A stretch of 64,000 nucleotides of DNA from Apostichopus japonicus (Eukaryota > Echinodermata > Holothuroidea > Aspidochirotida > Stichopodidae). This document shows, piece by piece, positions 20,601-32,506 of the stretch. The DNA is taken from assembly GCF_037975245.1 (NCBI RefSeq), contig NC_092579.1:20592666-20656665 (forward strand), written 5' to 3'. The position numbers and the translations under genes are program-made. The notes beneath the pieces are model-generated. The model saw only the letters and a program-made list of their open reading frames with translations. It was not told the origin of the DNA and searched no databases. Position 1 is the stretch's first letter. Every line of letters starts with the position of its first letter.

Positions 20601-23600
20601 CAGAAAGAAACTTTCAGAGACATACATTTCGTAGTCTTATCCTTTTCATCGCTTTCTTGTTCTTTGAAATATAAAACATGATGTCAAACATATGGCTATG
20701 CATCGGAAAGTTATTATGTAATGTCTACTTTTTTTAAGTTACATTGGGCAATGAGCCGCTCCCTTCCCCCTCCCATAAAAATGGTTAGTGAGTATTTTTC
20801 TTCCCCACCCCCCCCCCTTACTTTTGCAAATCTGGATTCATTCCACATTAAGTCAATAGAATGAACACAAAAACTTCTTAAAACTTAGAAACATATTATT
20901 TAGTACAACCCAATTTGGCGACAACACCTAATTAGGATGACAGTTACTGGGCAAATGAACATACAATGAACATACAAATGAGTTTGTGTTTATTGGGTGG
21001 TCCATAAAACTGACTTCATCAGAAAAAGAGAGCTTTAGCAAATTATAGGTTTGCAGGAAATTGCATAGTGTCCCAGTGTAATCGTATGGAATGTATTTAA
21101 TTTACTCAGTTAAATTAGCTCCCTTTAAGTCCCTGGTAGCTACTCTGTGTGGTATCCCAGATTTTCAGGGAACTTTTAGCTACAGATGACTTTGAGGAGT
21201 TGAACAGAGTTAATTAAAAATATTCCAATGGATACTTTGACCTGACAACTCTTGCCATTTTGTCATATAGCAGGAATGTGTATATCTACAGACGCATGGG
21301 GAACAATTTCAGTGGCTTTATACTAAGGGACCTAACAGTAACATATTCCATAGGCTAGTACTTGTAACACGACATGTTTTCAGATTGGTGCGTCATACCA
21401 GTGCTCTACTCCTGGGTCAGCTTGCTTCCATTCCGGCGTGAGTGGTATTTAGCAAATGTTCGGGAGGTATGGTTGTCCACCGAACCGCAGTACTGTTGAA
21501 AAGCATTGGTTGCATTTGAAAGCATTCTGATTTTAATCCGAAACGCGGGTACATACCAAACACTAAAATGATTATCCGGTTATACTCGATATTCCCATTA
21601 ATCATCAGTAATATTGAGAATTGAAAAGAACAGGAAATTTAAAGTTGATAGCTGTTACCCCACCCTCCCCCCCTGCACCTTGCAAACTGACTGTTAAGGA
21701 TACGGAATAGTGTTTATGTATGAACCAATATTTCATTTGTGGAGGGAAAAATGCAACTGTATAGGCCTACTATGTAGTTACATAGGTAAAAAATGACATC
21801 TTCTAATTTACAACTTGTGTGAAAGGGTGTGGAGATGGATGGCAAAACAGCTTGAACAATAAAAATTCATTTGCGATGAGAGTATTACGTGTTTACATTG
21901 GAAAGCCACGCCAGATGACCACACTGTAAAGTGCATGGAAGTTCATCTATCATGTATGTCAAATATGCAATTATCGAAATATTTGAAAAAATGTTCCAGG
22001 TCTCATAAATATAATAAACCATGTATAAGAGTTCATTTAAAAAAGAACCACACGTTTGTTGGGATAACTATAAAGAATTTTTGGGATCTTCCCCTTCCCC
22101 ACTTGTCAGACCTGATCACGTTAACCTAGCTACGTTGTGGGGGAATTCGTTTCTCCCTCATCAAAGTAAGTTTAGACGTTAAGAATATGAATTAGGTCTA
22201 AACAAAAGGTTGGTCTAACTTTGACTGTCAATGGAGGTGGGGAATGCCACTTCTCTTTCCGTTTCCTGTGACTATTAATTTTATTTTGACAGTTGTTAAT
22301 GCAATGGTTGACATCTACTTTTGTTATGTCATAGCTGATTTTCCAGTGACAGAAAGGTAAATATGGTCAATTGACCTCAAACTGATCAATCTAGCACAGC
22401 GCCCTCTCTTTATTATTATTATATACTGGGTGGTAGAGAAATGACGAATAGACTGGAATATCTGTGAAAATATCAAGCTTTCACAACCGATATACTCGCC
22501 AGAATTATAACTTGCATTCTTCTTCAGTGAAGAGTACCATTAAATTTCTTCTCAGTGAAAAGACAAATTTCCAAGGTAAGCATCTTCTCACATAAATATT
22601 CACCTTGTTTTTAATAATTGGTAGAACAACAACATGGCAGATAGTCGTCATCTCGAACAAACCACTGCTAGCCTAACCTGTAGTTGGTTACAGATGCACG
22701 GACCGAAGTTCGGCCTATGCTAAGTAATGGTGTGACCAGCGGTGCGCGACCCTGTAACATAATTTCACGCATACACAGCTAAAGGTTCTGCAGCTTCCTA
22801 TTGTTATTGTAGTAATAGGCTCTCAGTGTAATGTATAGCCCTGGTAATAAGTTCTGCTAAATAACTTGAGGCTAACACTAGCCTAGTGCTACTACTAGTA
22901 ATTAGTACTAGCCTGTAGTGTAGGCTGTACTACTGGCAGTATTGTAGCCTAACTAGGCTGGGGCCCAGCAAAGGCTAACAAAACAATAATAGCCTAGGCA
23001 TGACGGTAGATACATTGGGACCTGGCTCATGTGAAGTATATGCCTGACTTAGTACTGTAGTCCCTCACTTTAAGACTAGCAGGATAGGTAATGCACCACT
23101 CATGTGCACCGCCAGTTTCTTTTGTGGTCACAATATCAGTGAATCAGGAAGAAATAGCCCTAGCATAGCCTATGCCAAAGAAGTTTACCCTTACCAAATA
23201 GATAATACCTAACATAAACTGTCATAAAGCTGCCACTTCAACAAGTTAATATCCTCTTATGGTATTAAAACATACTGAAGTAATTTGTTCTGTGAGCTTT
23301 GGCACAGAGTTATATATCCTTCAAGTTGGAACAAAAATTCTTGTATAAAGCTAAATCACCATTTTGAAAAAATTGCACTGGCAACCTTATGACAGTAGCA
23401 GTCATTAAACACTCACTCACAGCAATTTAAAGGTTTTCTGGTACATTGTTGTGTTAAGTAGTGAACTTATAACAGTGGCAATATATAACAGAGCTTATAT
23501 TAGGCTAGTCTGACACATTTGCTGATATTTTGCTCAAACTCCATGCAGAGGAAACCAAAACCACAGCTTCATGTCAGCTGGATTTTCCAAGATACGAATC

Positions 23601-24200
23601 AAAAAAGCTGCTGACAGGTAGTCGGATGCAGAATAATTAACCAAATATTCAATTTGCAAAAAAGGTAGTTTATGAATTATCTTTTTGTCAACAAGTGATG
23701 TGGTCTACCTTACTTTGTATGTAGATCCACCTTTAGTAACATTTCCAAGAACCCTACTGATCTTGTAGTGGTAAAATGCCATTTAGATCAATAGGCTAAA
23801 ACCTAGTAAACATGGTAACTACAAAAGCAAAGCAGAGATGGACTTCATTGTTTAGCAGGTAGATCCACTGTAGTGAGTACATAAACCTGATTGTGTCTTG
23901 AAGAGATGAAAGGTCAGTTGAGGTCACCAGAGGTTAAAGTCTGAATACCTTGTAAACACAAACTTTTAACTGAAGTTCTATTCTTAACTGAAGTTGAAAT
24001 AAACTACCTACATATTGTGTATGCACAGTAGATTCAATTCAGTGGGTGTCGGAATTACTGTATATCGTTATCTTTTAAGCTCAAAGAAAATTAAGGATCA
24101 AAACTTTAATAACCTCATTACATTGCATGCTTTGGTATGAAACTTGGCAAGGAATCACAACCTTCCTGGTTAACTGTTTCCTACATGAAAATGGAATGTT
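20601..24200. other. intergenic DNA, no recognisable gene
   Basis: Short ORFs only, none with recognisable motifs. The stretch 22650-23060 is rich in CTAG/GCCTA words (AGCCTAAC, ACTAGCCT) that look like degenerate repeats. A dispersed repeat with paired AGGTCA half-sites lies at about 23905-23965. Confidence 0.6.
23905..23966 (+). repeat. dispersed repeat copy with DR4 AGGTCA pair
   Basis: AGGTCA at 23911-23916 and 23921-23926 are direct repeats with 4-base spacing. CTTGTAAACAC follows downstream, a word shared in diverged form with the copy near 26757. Confidence 0.5.
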
Positions 24201-26754
24201 CCTTACACAAGCTTTACATTTAAAGGACATCCTACTGTACTATAACAGTAGTTCAGTTTGTTATAAGCTGGCCAAGGTACAGCATTCACTTGCAAGTTGA
24301 AAATGTTTGAAATGTAATTTTTGAAAGACTTTAAGGACAAAATGAACCATGACAACCCTGTTTCATCACATCTTGCATAATTACCAATTCGTAGAAAAGG
24401 TATAGATTCTGGATCTGGATGCTTCTTGTTTAAATTATGCACTGTATGTAGCTCATATTCAACTCCATGGAGTGACATATTAACTTATTGTACAATACGC
24501 CACATGTTTCACTCAATATGACGTGTATCAAACTATTTAATTTAACAATGATTTTGGTCAGTTATATGCACAGTTACACCACTGTTTGCCAAAGGCTGTG
24601 AACATTCACTTAATTAGGATGTTGGTACCATAGAGTAGTTCTTTTTGAGTCCCTGTCGATGGCAGGACTTTTGTTTGGTGATAGTGTGTATGTAGTGTAC
24701 TGTATGTGTGACAAAATAACTCAAAATTTATGTTGGTTTGATTATGTGGATTCAACGTATTGAGGACACACAAAAGACAACATTTTGGGCTTTTTACGGA
24801 GGTCAAAGTGAAAAAAAACTTTACAAAACGTGATAACAAGAAACCCAAAGCTTGAATGCAATTCATATGTATTGGTAATTAAATACAGTAGATCCACCTT
24901 GGTGAGTACACAAAAACCTCTATACTCTTCTCTATCAGAAGGCAACATGTGGGTGTGAATGCAGGTGCTGTACAAATGTGTACAGTACGTCACGAATGAG
25001 TGCTCTTACTGTAAATGTTCTGACAACCAGTGTGAATAGAATGAGGTTTATCAACAATATATACCTAGTCATCTCAGACCATCAGACAGCCACACTTAGA
25101 GGGATTTTCGTGGCTGAAGTTGATTTGCAGAACAAAAAAATGCTGTAAATTTTCTACATCTTTAGTATAAAACCATATCCTCATGGCATTTTGCTTGATG
25201 AAGATATTAAAATTTTCTAAATTTTGTGATTTTTGTGTGAAATTCATGCGTCTGGCAACAGCAGAGTAAATGATGTCATCAAGGCAATTTAGCTGCAAAT
25301 GTTATTGTTTTTCTTTATAATATTTAGCTCAGTTATTCACAGAGGAAAGTAATGTTTCTAGAAAATAGTTGCATTTTCATGACAATCTAAATACAGGGAA
25401 CATTGACAGCTAAGCAAACATTCCAAAGGTATCAAGTTTCAAGGATAAATCAACAACTAGATTACAATAGAAAACTAAAACATTTGAAAATGATCTACTG
25501 TACCATGATGATGACATCACAGACCACCTACTGTGTGATCTAATCCATGGAGAAATCTAGGGTTTAGCCAACCAAAATAGGGTCCATTCAATCAACCATA
25601 TCATGAATTAGGAACAAGATACAGAGATGAGGGTTTCAAATACAGTAGGTGTGTGTGTATTGCCTTTCTTATAAGTAGTACCTTGTCTGCCACTGGAATA
25701 TATATCCATTTAAAGAGGTCATGCCTTCCAAATTCCTTCCAAATGTGCTGGTGATATATTTAGTCACAAATGGTCACATACTAAACTAGTTTTATTTGCT
25801 GCCACTGTGATAGGTCATTCACTGGGAATGTAGGTACATTTTATTGCCTATTGTGACAATTTTAATGTCTGGGAGTACTTTGGGTAGTTAGAAAACAAAG
25901 TGCTCTTTTTTTTCTACATCTCCTTTTTTTGTCTCCTTTTTTGTGCTAAATATTGGAGGCAGTGTACAGACAACTTAATATAAAACCCAACCTTGAGTGA
26001 ATGTAAATGATGTCAATCATGTCATCTACATTCATCATACTGTACCCATGTACAGGTACTTACATGTTCAGTGTCAGTTTCCAAAATCCTTGCACCAGTT
26101 TTCAACTAATAGGAAAATCATTTGACCTTTTGGATGCCATTACAGACTGTGTTCTCTGCACAGGAAGAGGTTATCACCTACTAGGTACAGTAGGTAAATA
26201 CCAGTAGGTTCATACAGTACCATGTTGTACACTATACAGTAGGCCATATATAAGTACTTCCATTCCATAATATTGTGGCAAGTTTGACATTGGTGGTTTC
26301 CATGTAAATACATATACAACATGTAGTTTACAGCCCATTAACTTCATTGTATCGAAATGGATGGTTTGGTATTTAACATACATTGGTATTTAACATAAAT
26401 TATTGCTGGGCTACTGTAGTGTGTACATGTATCATTAAGATGGTTTCTATTCTTTAGACCACAGCAGGTCATTAGTTACATGTGGATACTGTAGCTCTAC
26501 TGAAGGTCAGATCTCAGGGGTACATGCAACTACTATATTACCTAACTTCATCCAGTTCTTCAGACCTATGGGAAGTACAGTAGTTGAATCGGTAAATTTG
26601 GCTCAAAGTGATTGAGACTGCATACTTTTTCTGGTTTAATCCTATTCAGTTCATTCTTTGAAGGTGACTCATTTACTTAAAAGCCTCATAAACACTATCT
26701 GAAAATTTTGTTTGTGGATGTCACACAGTGATTTCAAGGATCCTCATTTTAATG

Positions 26755-26960
26755 ACGGTCAAAGGTCATATTAGGTCAAACAAATGAAACCTTGTAAATA
26801 CTCTTGTCATGAAAAAAGTTATTTTTTAATCTTACATTTTGTCATCTGCGGATGCTTGTATTGAGTTGATGAACTTTGGTGCTTTTAGTGGACTTCAAAG
26901 GTCATTTGAGGTTGGCATGTTTCAAAATGCAAATATTATGTAAGCATGAGGGGGTCCTGA
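26755..26960 (+). repeat. dispersed repeat copy with DR1/DR4 AGGTCA sites
   Basis: Three half-sites lie in series: CGGTCA (26756-26761), AGGTCA (26763-26768) and AGGTCA (26773-26778), giving DR1 then DR4 spacing. A further DR4-like pair (AGGTCA then AGGTTG) is at 26899-26914. The stretch ACCTTGTAAATAC follows the first group. Confidence 0.5.
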
Positions 26961-27669
26961 TTGCAGTCAATGAAAAACAAAGGCAGTTTGATGTGATGAA
27001 CAATTCATATGGCATCACAAAATATTCAATTGTTCCCTGTTCATTTATAATATTCGAATAAAATGATTTGTGCATTTCAATATTTTATATCTTAGCAATA
27101 TAAGCTATCAAAATGGGCGCAGTTAATTCAATGTTTCTCCCTCTCTACTCGCTCATGTATATAAATTTATAGTTTAAGTACATTTTTAAGTCTCAGAGAC
27201 ACAGACTTAATTACAGTATCCTGTGAATACTTCACTATATTGACTGTACAATACATAGGAAATCCTTTAGCCTGTTTGAAAAGTTGGAACTGGAATCATT
27301 AAATAGTACATACAGTATATCCTTAGAAAGGTTTCAGCATCATCTGAGACAGCATTTCGGTATATAGTATTATACATGTATTCTGGCATGTCATTTGGAT
27401 CTTTCATGAGTTGAGGATTGCTTCAGCCAGACAATTCTTCATGGGTTTTGGCTGGTCTAATATTTACTTAATGTGTTTATCACATGGTAACAAAAACATT
27501 GATCAGGAAACATCAAGTTAACTTTCTCAATGAGGTCATGGTGCATTTTGTAAGGATCTTTAACACTCAACTGTGGATATAGTCATCTTCTTAGGTGATT
27601 AGTCTATATTTGCCCTTTGTTTATACTGTATGTTATAGATATAGGCCTTTACCACGCCTGCCAAACATT

Positions 27670-27720
27670 CATTTCTGACCTATGACCTTCGATGATGAGT
27701 ATCTCGGAAATCAAAACAGT
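27670..27720 (-). repeat. dispersed repeat copy with DR1 AGGTCA pair
   Basis: TGACCT at 27676-27681 and 27683-27688 is, on the minus strand, AGGTCA-A/T-AGGTCA (DR1). The flanking text (GAGTATCTCGGAAATCAA) is typical of this repeat type. Confidence 0.45.
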
Positions 27721-30700
27721 AGAGCCAATATCACAGCATGTGGAACAGGTGACTGCACAACTTTCTGTACTTTTGGTACATACTTGCCTTGAAGCTGGGT
27801 TTACATTAAATTGTTCACATTCTGGTGATGTACTGTACCATGTAAAGAGCAGGTACAGCATACTCCACTGTTGAGCTGCATTGCTGACTTACAGTATAGT
27901 GTTGAAACAGGCCTATAGAATTTGTACAATTTCAGCCAATTGATGAGAAATGTAGGTGCCTACAAGAGCTACTTGTAGCTAAAATCATGTTCTCAATGGC
28001 ATTTTCCTGTACATCGCAACACACCAACAAAAAATATGTGGTGATGTTACAGTACAGTACTACAGTAGATACGTTTTAAACTCTGAATGTCATTTTTCTC
28101 CCCTGCCTACGGGTGGGTATTTCTCAGTAGTTTGAATTGGATTGGATTGCATTGTACATAATATTTTAGTTTTCTGAAAGTCCTGGGAATGCTACTTAAA
28201 ACTGCTGAGCTGAAGGCTGCACACATGTGTTTTCTTTTAATTATAAAATGAAAACACATTCACCCTTCCATGTTGATCAACAGGTGTACTGTACACTGTC
28301 GATGTGTTGTCATCAGGTAAAGAAGTGGCGTACATGTACTGTATATATATTGGCTGCAGTATGTACAGTACTGTAAGCAATGAATTGAGTTATTGTACAT
28401 CATTGGCTACAGTATGTTAGCTACAGGTACAAGACCATTGAATTGAGGTACTGCACTGTGTCATTTATAGGAATCCTATACAGAATCAATCTGACTTGAA
28501 TTATGTTGTTGTTATTACTACTGGTTGTGTAAAATTCATTTTTCAGTCTGCAATACGTCAACTGGATGATGCGGTTATGATACATTGTACTTAATTTATT
28601 TTCAATGTTTCAATTTACTAATTTTAACCAATAAAGAGTATATTCATTGTTTCCCACTGGCTTAATTTCCAACCTTGGATAAAATCACCTGGTTGGAGGT
28701 GCATTAATACCAAAATTGATGAATGAAGGACATGCATGAATATCATGAGAGGAACTTATTGACAGATTGGAACCTGAAGATGAAGGATGACGAGCAGTCT
28801 GTTGTCCAAATGTCTGATCATTCTGATGAATCACTAGTACTTGATATTCACAAATGCATTTAATGTGTGGTGGGATGGAGGTTACAGCAGTGTGCCACAT
28901 ACACAGGCCTATTTAGATGAGTCAAGATATAACCATGGTTACATGTTTCAAGACCTTTCCACCTTTCAAGGCTATAAATGGAAAGTCACCAAGGTTGACG
29001 ATTGGTCGAATGTAAATGGCTATTTCGTGTACATTCAGATATACATTGCAGGTAAATTTTGGGCATCTAATGGCTGAAAAGTGCAGTTAATTCCTTTTCA
29101 GGTTCTCTAATTGATCTAAACATGTTAATATTAAATTTCATGTCATACTGTACAGTATATGCTCTCATGATGTCAAGTTCTGTTAATTTGCAAGATCCAC
29201 ATCAACTGATAAATTATACCAAAATAACAAATTTTAATTCCACCCCTACGGCTAAATGATATTTATAGGAATTTGTTTTTAGTTCTAAATTAAGAACCAT
29301 TGCAAATTGACAGTTTATTCACGACTATCTTGTTGTGCAGCAATACGAAAACCCGCTCTTGAAAAAAAGACTGGTTGTGTCTTTGAATATATAGGCTGCT
29401 GGAATGTGTAAAGCTTTTACTTACAACCATGTACTGTACTGTATACCAATGCCAAACATTTGCCATCCAGGAATACCTTATGACAATTCACCTCAGCCAG
29501 CTGAACAGTTTTGTGAGATGTCAATTAAAACGCAATTGAGAATATATGTACAGTATACGGTATGTGGACGTGTATATTAAATATTCCATGCACACTAGTG
29601 TACAGTACAGTATGTGAAATTGCCATCTGGTTACGCTAGCTTCATATCCAAAGACTGCTATACCTGATCACTTTCTGGTCTACATTCTAGACTAGATGAC
29701 ATCTGATAATTAGGGACGGTACCTGGCGAGGAGGGTGCCTCTGTATTCTGTATTGAGATGTTAGAACTGAAGAAAAGAAGAGATTGGAAACACATTGATA
29801 TAAATGGTATTGCATTACAGTACTGTACTTTGCTATAAATCAATTAAAGCAACTCCTTGACTTGCGCTGCCATAGGACTGACAAGCATACTGTATGTGGT
29901 CCATCAGTTTATTTAAACTGTTTAATAATGAAGAGGACAGTACTTAATTAAGAGAATTCAAGATAGTAAATGTGACAGGTCAGAGCTAGATAGCCTGAGA
30001 AAGTTGAAGACCAATTATTCAGAACTTAGGTACAGTAGAAGGACTAAGACCATGTTTGGAAAAGAAAGATGACATCTGTAGCTAGTACTGTACATAACAG
30101 GTCTGGATGAGTACAAGCATGTCAAGTTCAAGATTCTCTGTTGTAGAGCAGAGTTCAGTATATCACATGTTTTGAGATGACATCTCTCCTCTCATGTGAG
30201 GATTTCCACTCACTATGTGTACCCGTGTGTATTTTATCACAGCTAGGGGGGCTAGTTCTAGGTACTCGCAGTCGGCTTACGCTGCAAATAGTGGGTTTAA
30301 ATAGTGGTTTTTAATCATAATAATAAGATGAAAACTATCAAATAACAAGGCATGTTTTCCCTGTTATTTCATCAGTTTCAATTTTATATTTTACGACTGC
30401 ATTGAAATTTCTTTTTCCGTTATCTACCCTTGATTCGGTGAAATTTGTCCGTATTCCGTAACGCGGAAAACTTATGGTTTTACAGTAGAGCTACTACGGT
30501 ACTACTGTCATTGTTATAGTTGAAACACACTCACTCAGCTCTGTGCAAGCATATTGTTCAACATATGTCTTTACTGTATATAGTATATCAGTGTACATTT
30601 TAATGAAGCTTTGATAAGACGAGTACCCCTCTTAACGACTTGTAAAATTTCCAAATTCGAAAAGCAAACATAATTGAGGAATTTTCCTCCACACCGACTT

Positions 30701-31543
30701 GTGAGAAGAATCTGTGCAGTTCAGGTTTTCCCTGTTGGTTAACAAATGCAGTATCGCAGACAGTTTCATATTTATGCACGCACCTCCACAAAAAAAAATG
30801 AAAAAAAAATGGGAGAGATTGGCCTCTCAGCGCCTAGGTCAATAACCTGACATCCCATCTTCATAAATCACTGCAAAGATTCTGCTACATACTGTAGTAG
30901 TACTGCAGTGTTGACCTGAGTACCTGAGCTGTACAATACCAAGTAGCATGTAGTATGTATTTTGACACAGTAAATGCAAGTATGGTTTGTTGACTGCTGC
31001 AACCATATGTGCACACTGGCAATACTGCAGCAGTAGCTGTACACAAACATGTCGTGGTCTACTGGTACTACAGAGATCCTTATTCTTTCCAGACAAGAGT
31101 TAATTCAGCCTTTGGACGGTTTATTCCTTGACCTAGTATTTTGTTCCCTTGGAATCACCAATCCGTATTAAAAGTTGGTTACAACTTGTTGCACAATCAG
31201 AAGGATGTAATAACTAGACTGCTCTATAAAACAATTCTTGCGTATAGTTACTGTTCTCTAGGAGTGTTGGAAAAGGATTCTGGTTGGACAAAGATTGTAT
31301 AATAAATTGTTACCACAAATGTTTCATAAACTTACAGTACCACCATACTTTATAAAAAAAATGTTCTTGTATTTTTTTTTTATCTTTTTTTGTTTTTTGG
31401 CTTATGGTACAGTAAGTACAGTATGAAAAAGAAAAAAAATTCACTATAACATTTTTTGGATCACAGATTGTCAAATGAACACATTGTTCTAACAGTTTGC
31501 AATACTTTTCTCAATTTAAACAATGTTAGAGGCAATGACAAAT

Positions 31544-31732
31544 AAGAGGAAGGGGGAGAGAGGGAGGTGGGGGAGAGGGAGGGAGGTGGGGGAGTGGGAG
31601 GTGGGGGAGTGGGAGGTGGGGAGAGGGAGGCAGGTGGGGAGAGGGAGGGAGGTGGGGAGGGAGGGAGGGAGGTGGGGAGAGGGAGGGAGGTGGGGAGAGG
31701 GAGGGAGGTTGGGAGAGGGAGGGAGGTGGGGT
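31544..31732 (+). repeat. G-rich purine minisatellite
   Basis: About 190 bases of GGGAGAGGGAGGGAGGTGGG-type units, almost free of pyrimidines on the + strand. Many GGG runs at short spacing predict G-quadruplex or triplex structure. The ORFs through it (GEGGRWGEGG on +, LPLPTSLP on -) are repeat artefacts. Confidence 0.9.
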
Positions 31733-31984
31733 TCTTATCTCCTAGAGGTAACAAAATGTTTTTTTTTTAGTTTCATTTGTGTCCATTTTAAATAGCTCTT
31801 TATATACTATTGTACAGTATGTTGCATTCTCACTGATTTTCCTAAGATCCCAGTTTTTCTATCCAAAAAATGGTTTTTGAACATTTTCCCTATATACAGT
31901 AAATTGGCAGCCTAGACTAACCTCCTCCAAATTGTCCATCAGAACCACCAGTCCTCTGCAAATCATTGCAGTCAACTTTTTTCA

Positions 31985-32010
31985 GTTTTTGACCTTTTCT
32001 GACCTCGCAT
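31985..32010 (-). promoter_or_regulatory. DR4 AGGTCA pair on the minus strand
   Basis: TGACCT at 31990-31995 and 32000-32005 reads as AGGTCA direct repeats spaced by 4 on the minus strand. It is probably another copy of the dispersed repeat seen at 23.9, 26.8 and 27.7 kb. Function as a nuclear-receptor site is inference. Confidence 0.35.
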
Positions 32011-32487
32011 TATGATGGACCTGTGCAAAACATCTGTAGAGTTGTACTGTAGTTTGTCTGAGGTAGGCACATTTTCAAGCTTAAGAGATTTTCCAAAGTG
32101 GGCGGTACAGTAGGTACCATAGAAACAAGAATTCACTTTAACTTTTGGTCATAGAATCCTTGACCCCAAGAGGGTCTGGATTAGGAATAAGTCATTGAAG
32201 AGGTTGATCTATATGGACAAATAAAATGCAATGTTCCATTTGAGACACATGTCAAGGTCTGACTGAGTTTGTGGACATTATTTTACAGTTCCTACAATAC
32301 AGTAGTTTATAGTGGTACAGTACACATCGTGTGCATTTATCACAGTTGTATATTTACAAGGAATTGGTACAGTTGACTGTGGTCGGTTACAGAATCTCTC
32401 TGTTTAAAAGGAGACACAAACCCATTGACCATCATATTTACTGTATCTGATATGACAGAGATCTCTGTGAAGAACAAGTCCCCCCTT

Positions 32488-32506
32488 CCCCCCCCCCCCC
32501 CCCCCC
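32488..32506 (+). repeat. 19-base poly(C) run
   Basis: The longest C homopolymer in the window. Similar runs of 8-14 C or G occur near 5841, 8238, 9811, 11151, 12177, 17404, 33881 and 36013. Confidence 0.9.

Noticed and set aside
24203-25298. Cluster of minus-strand ORFs of 74-91 codons
   Set aside because: They are short, overlapping, and without recognisable motifs or consistent splice signals; the length is expected by chance in 33 kb of intergenic DNA.
31461-31795. Pro/Ser-rich and Gly/Arg-rich ORFs
   Set aside because: They are translations of the purine minisatellite on each strand.
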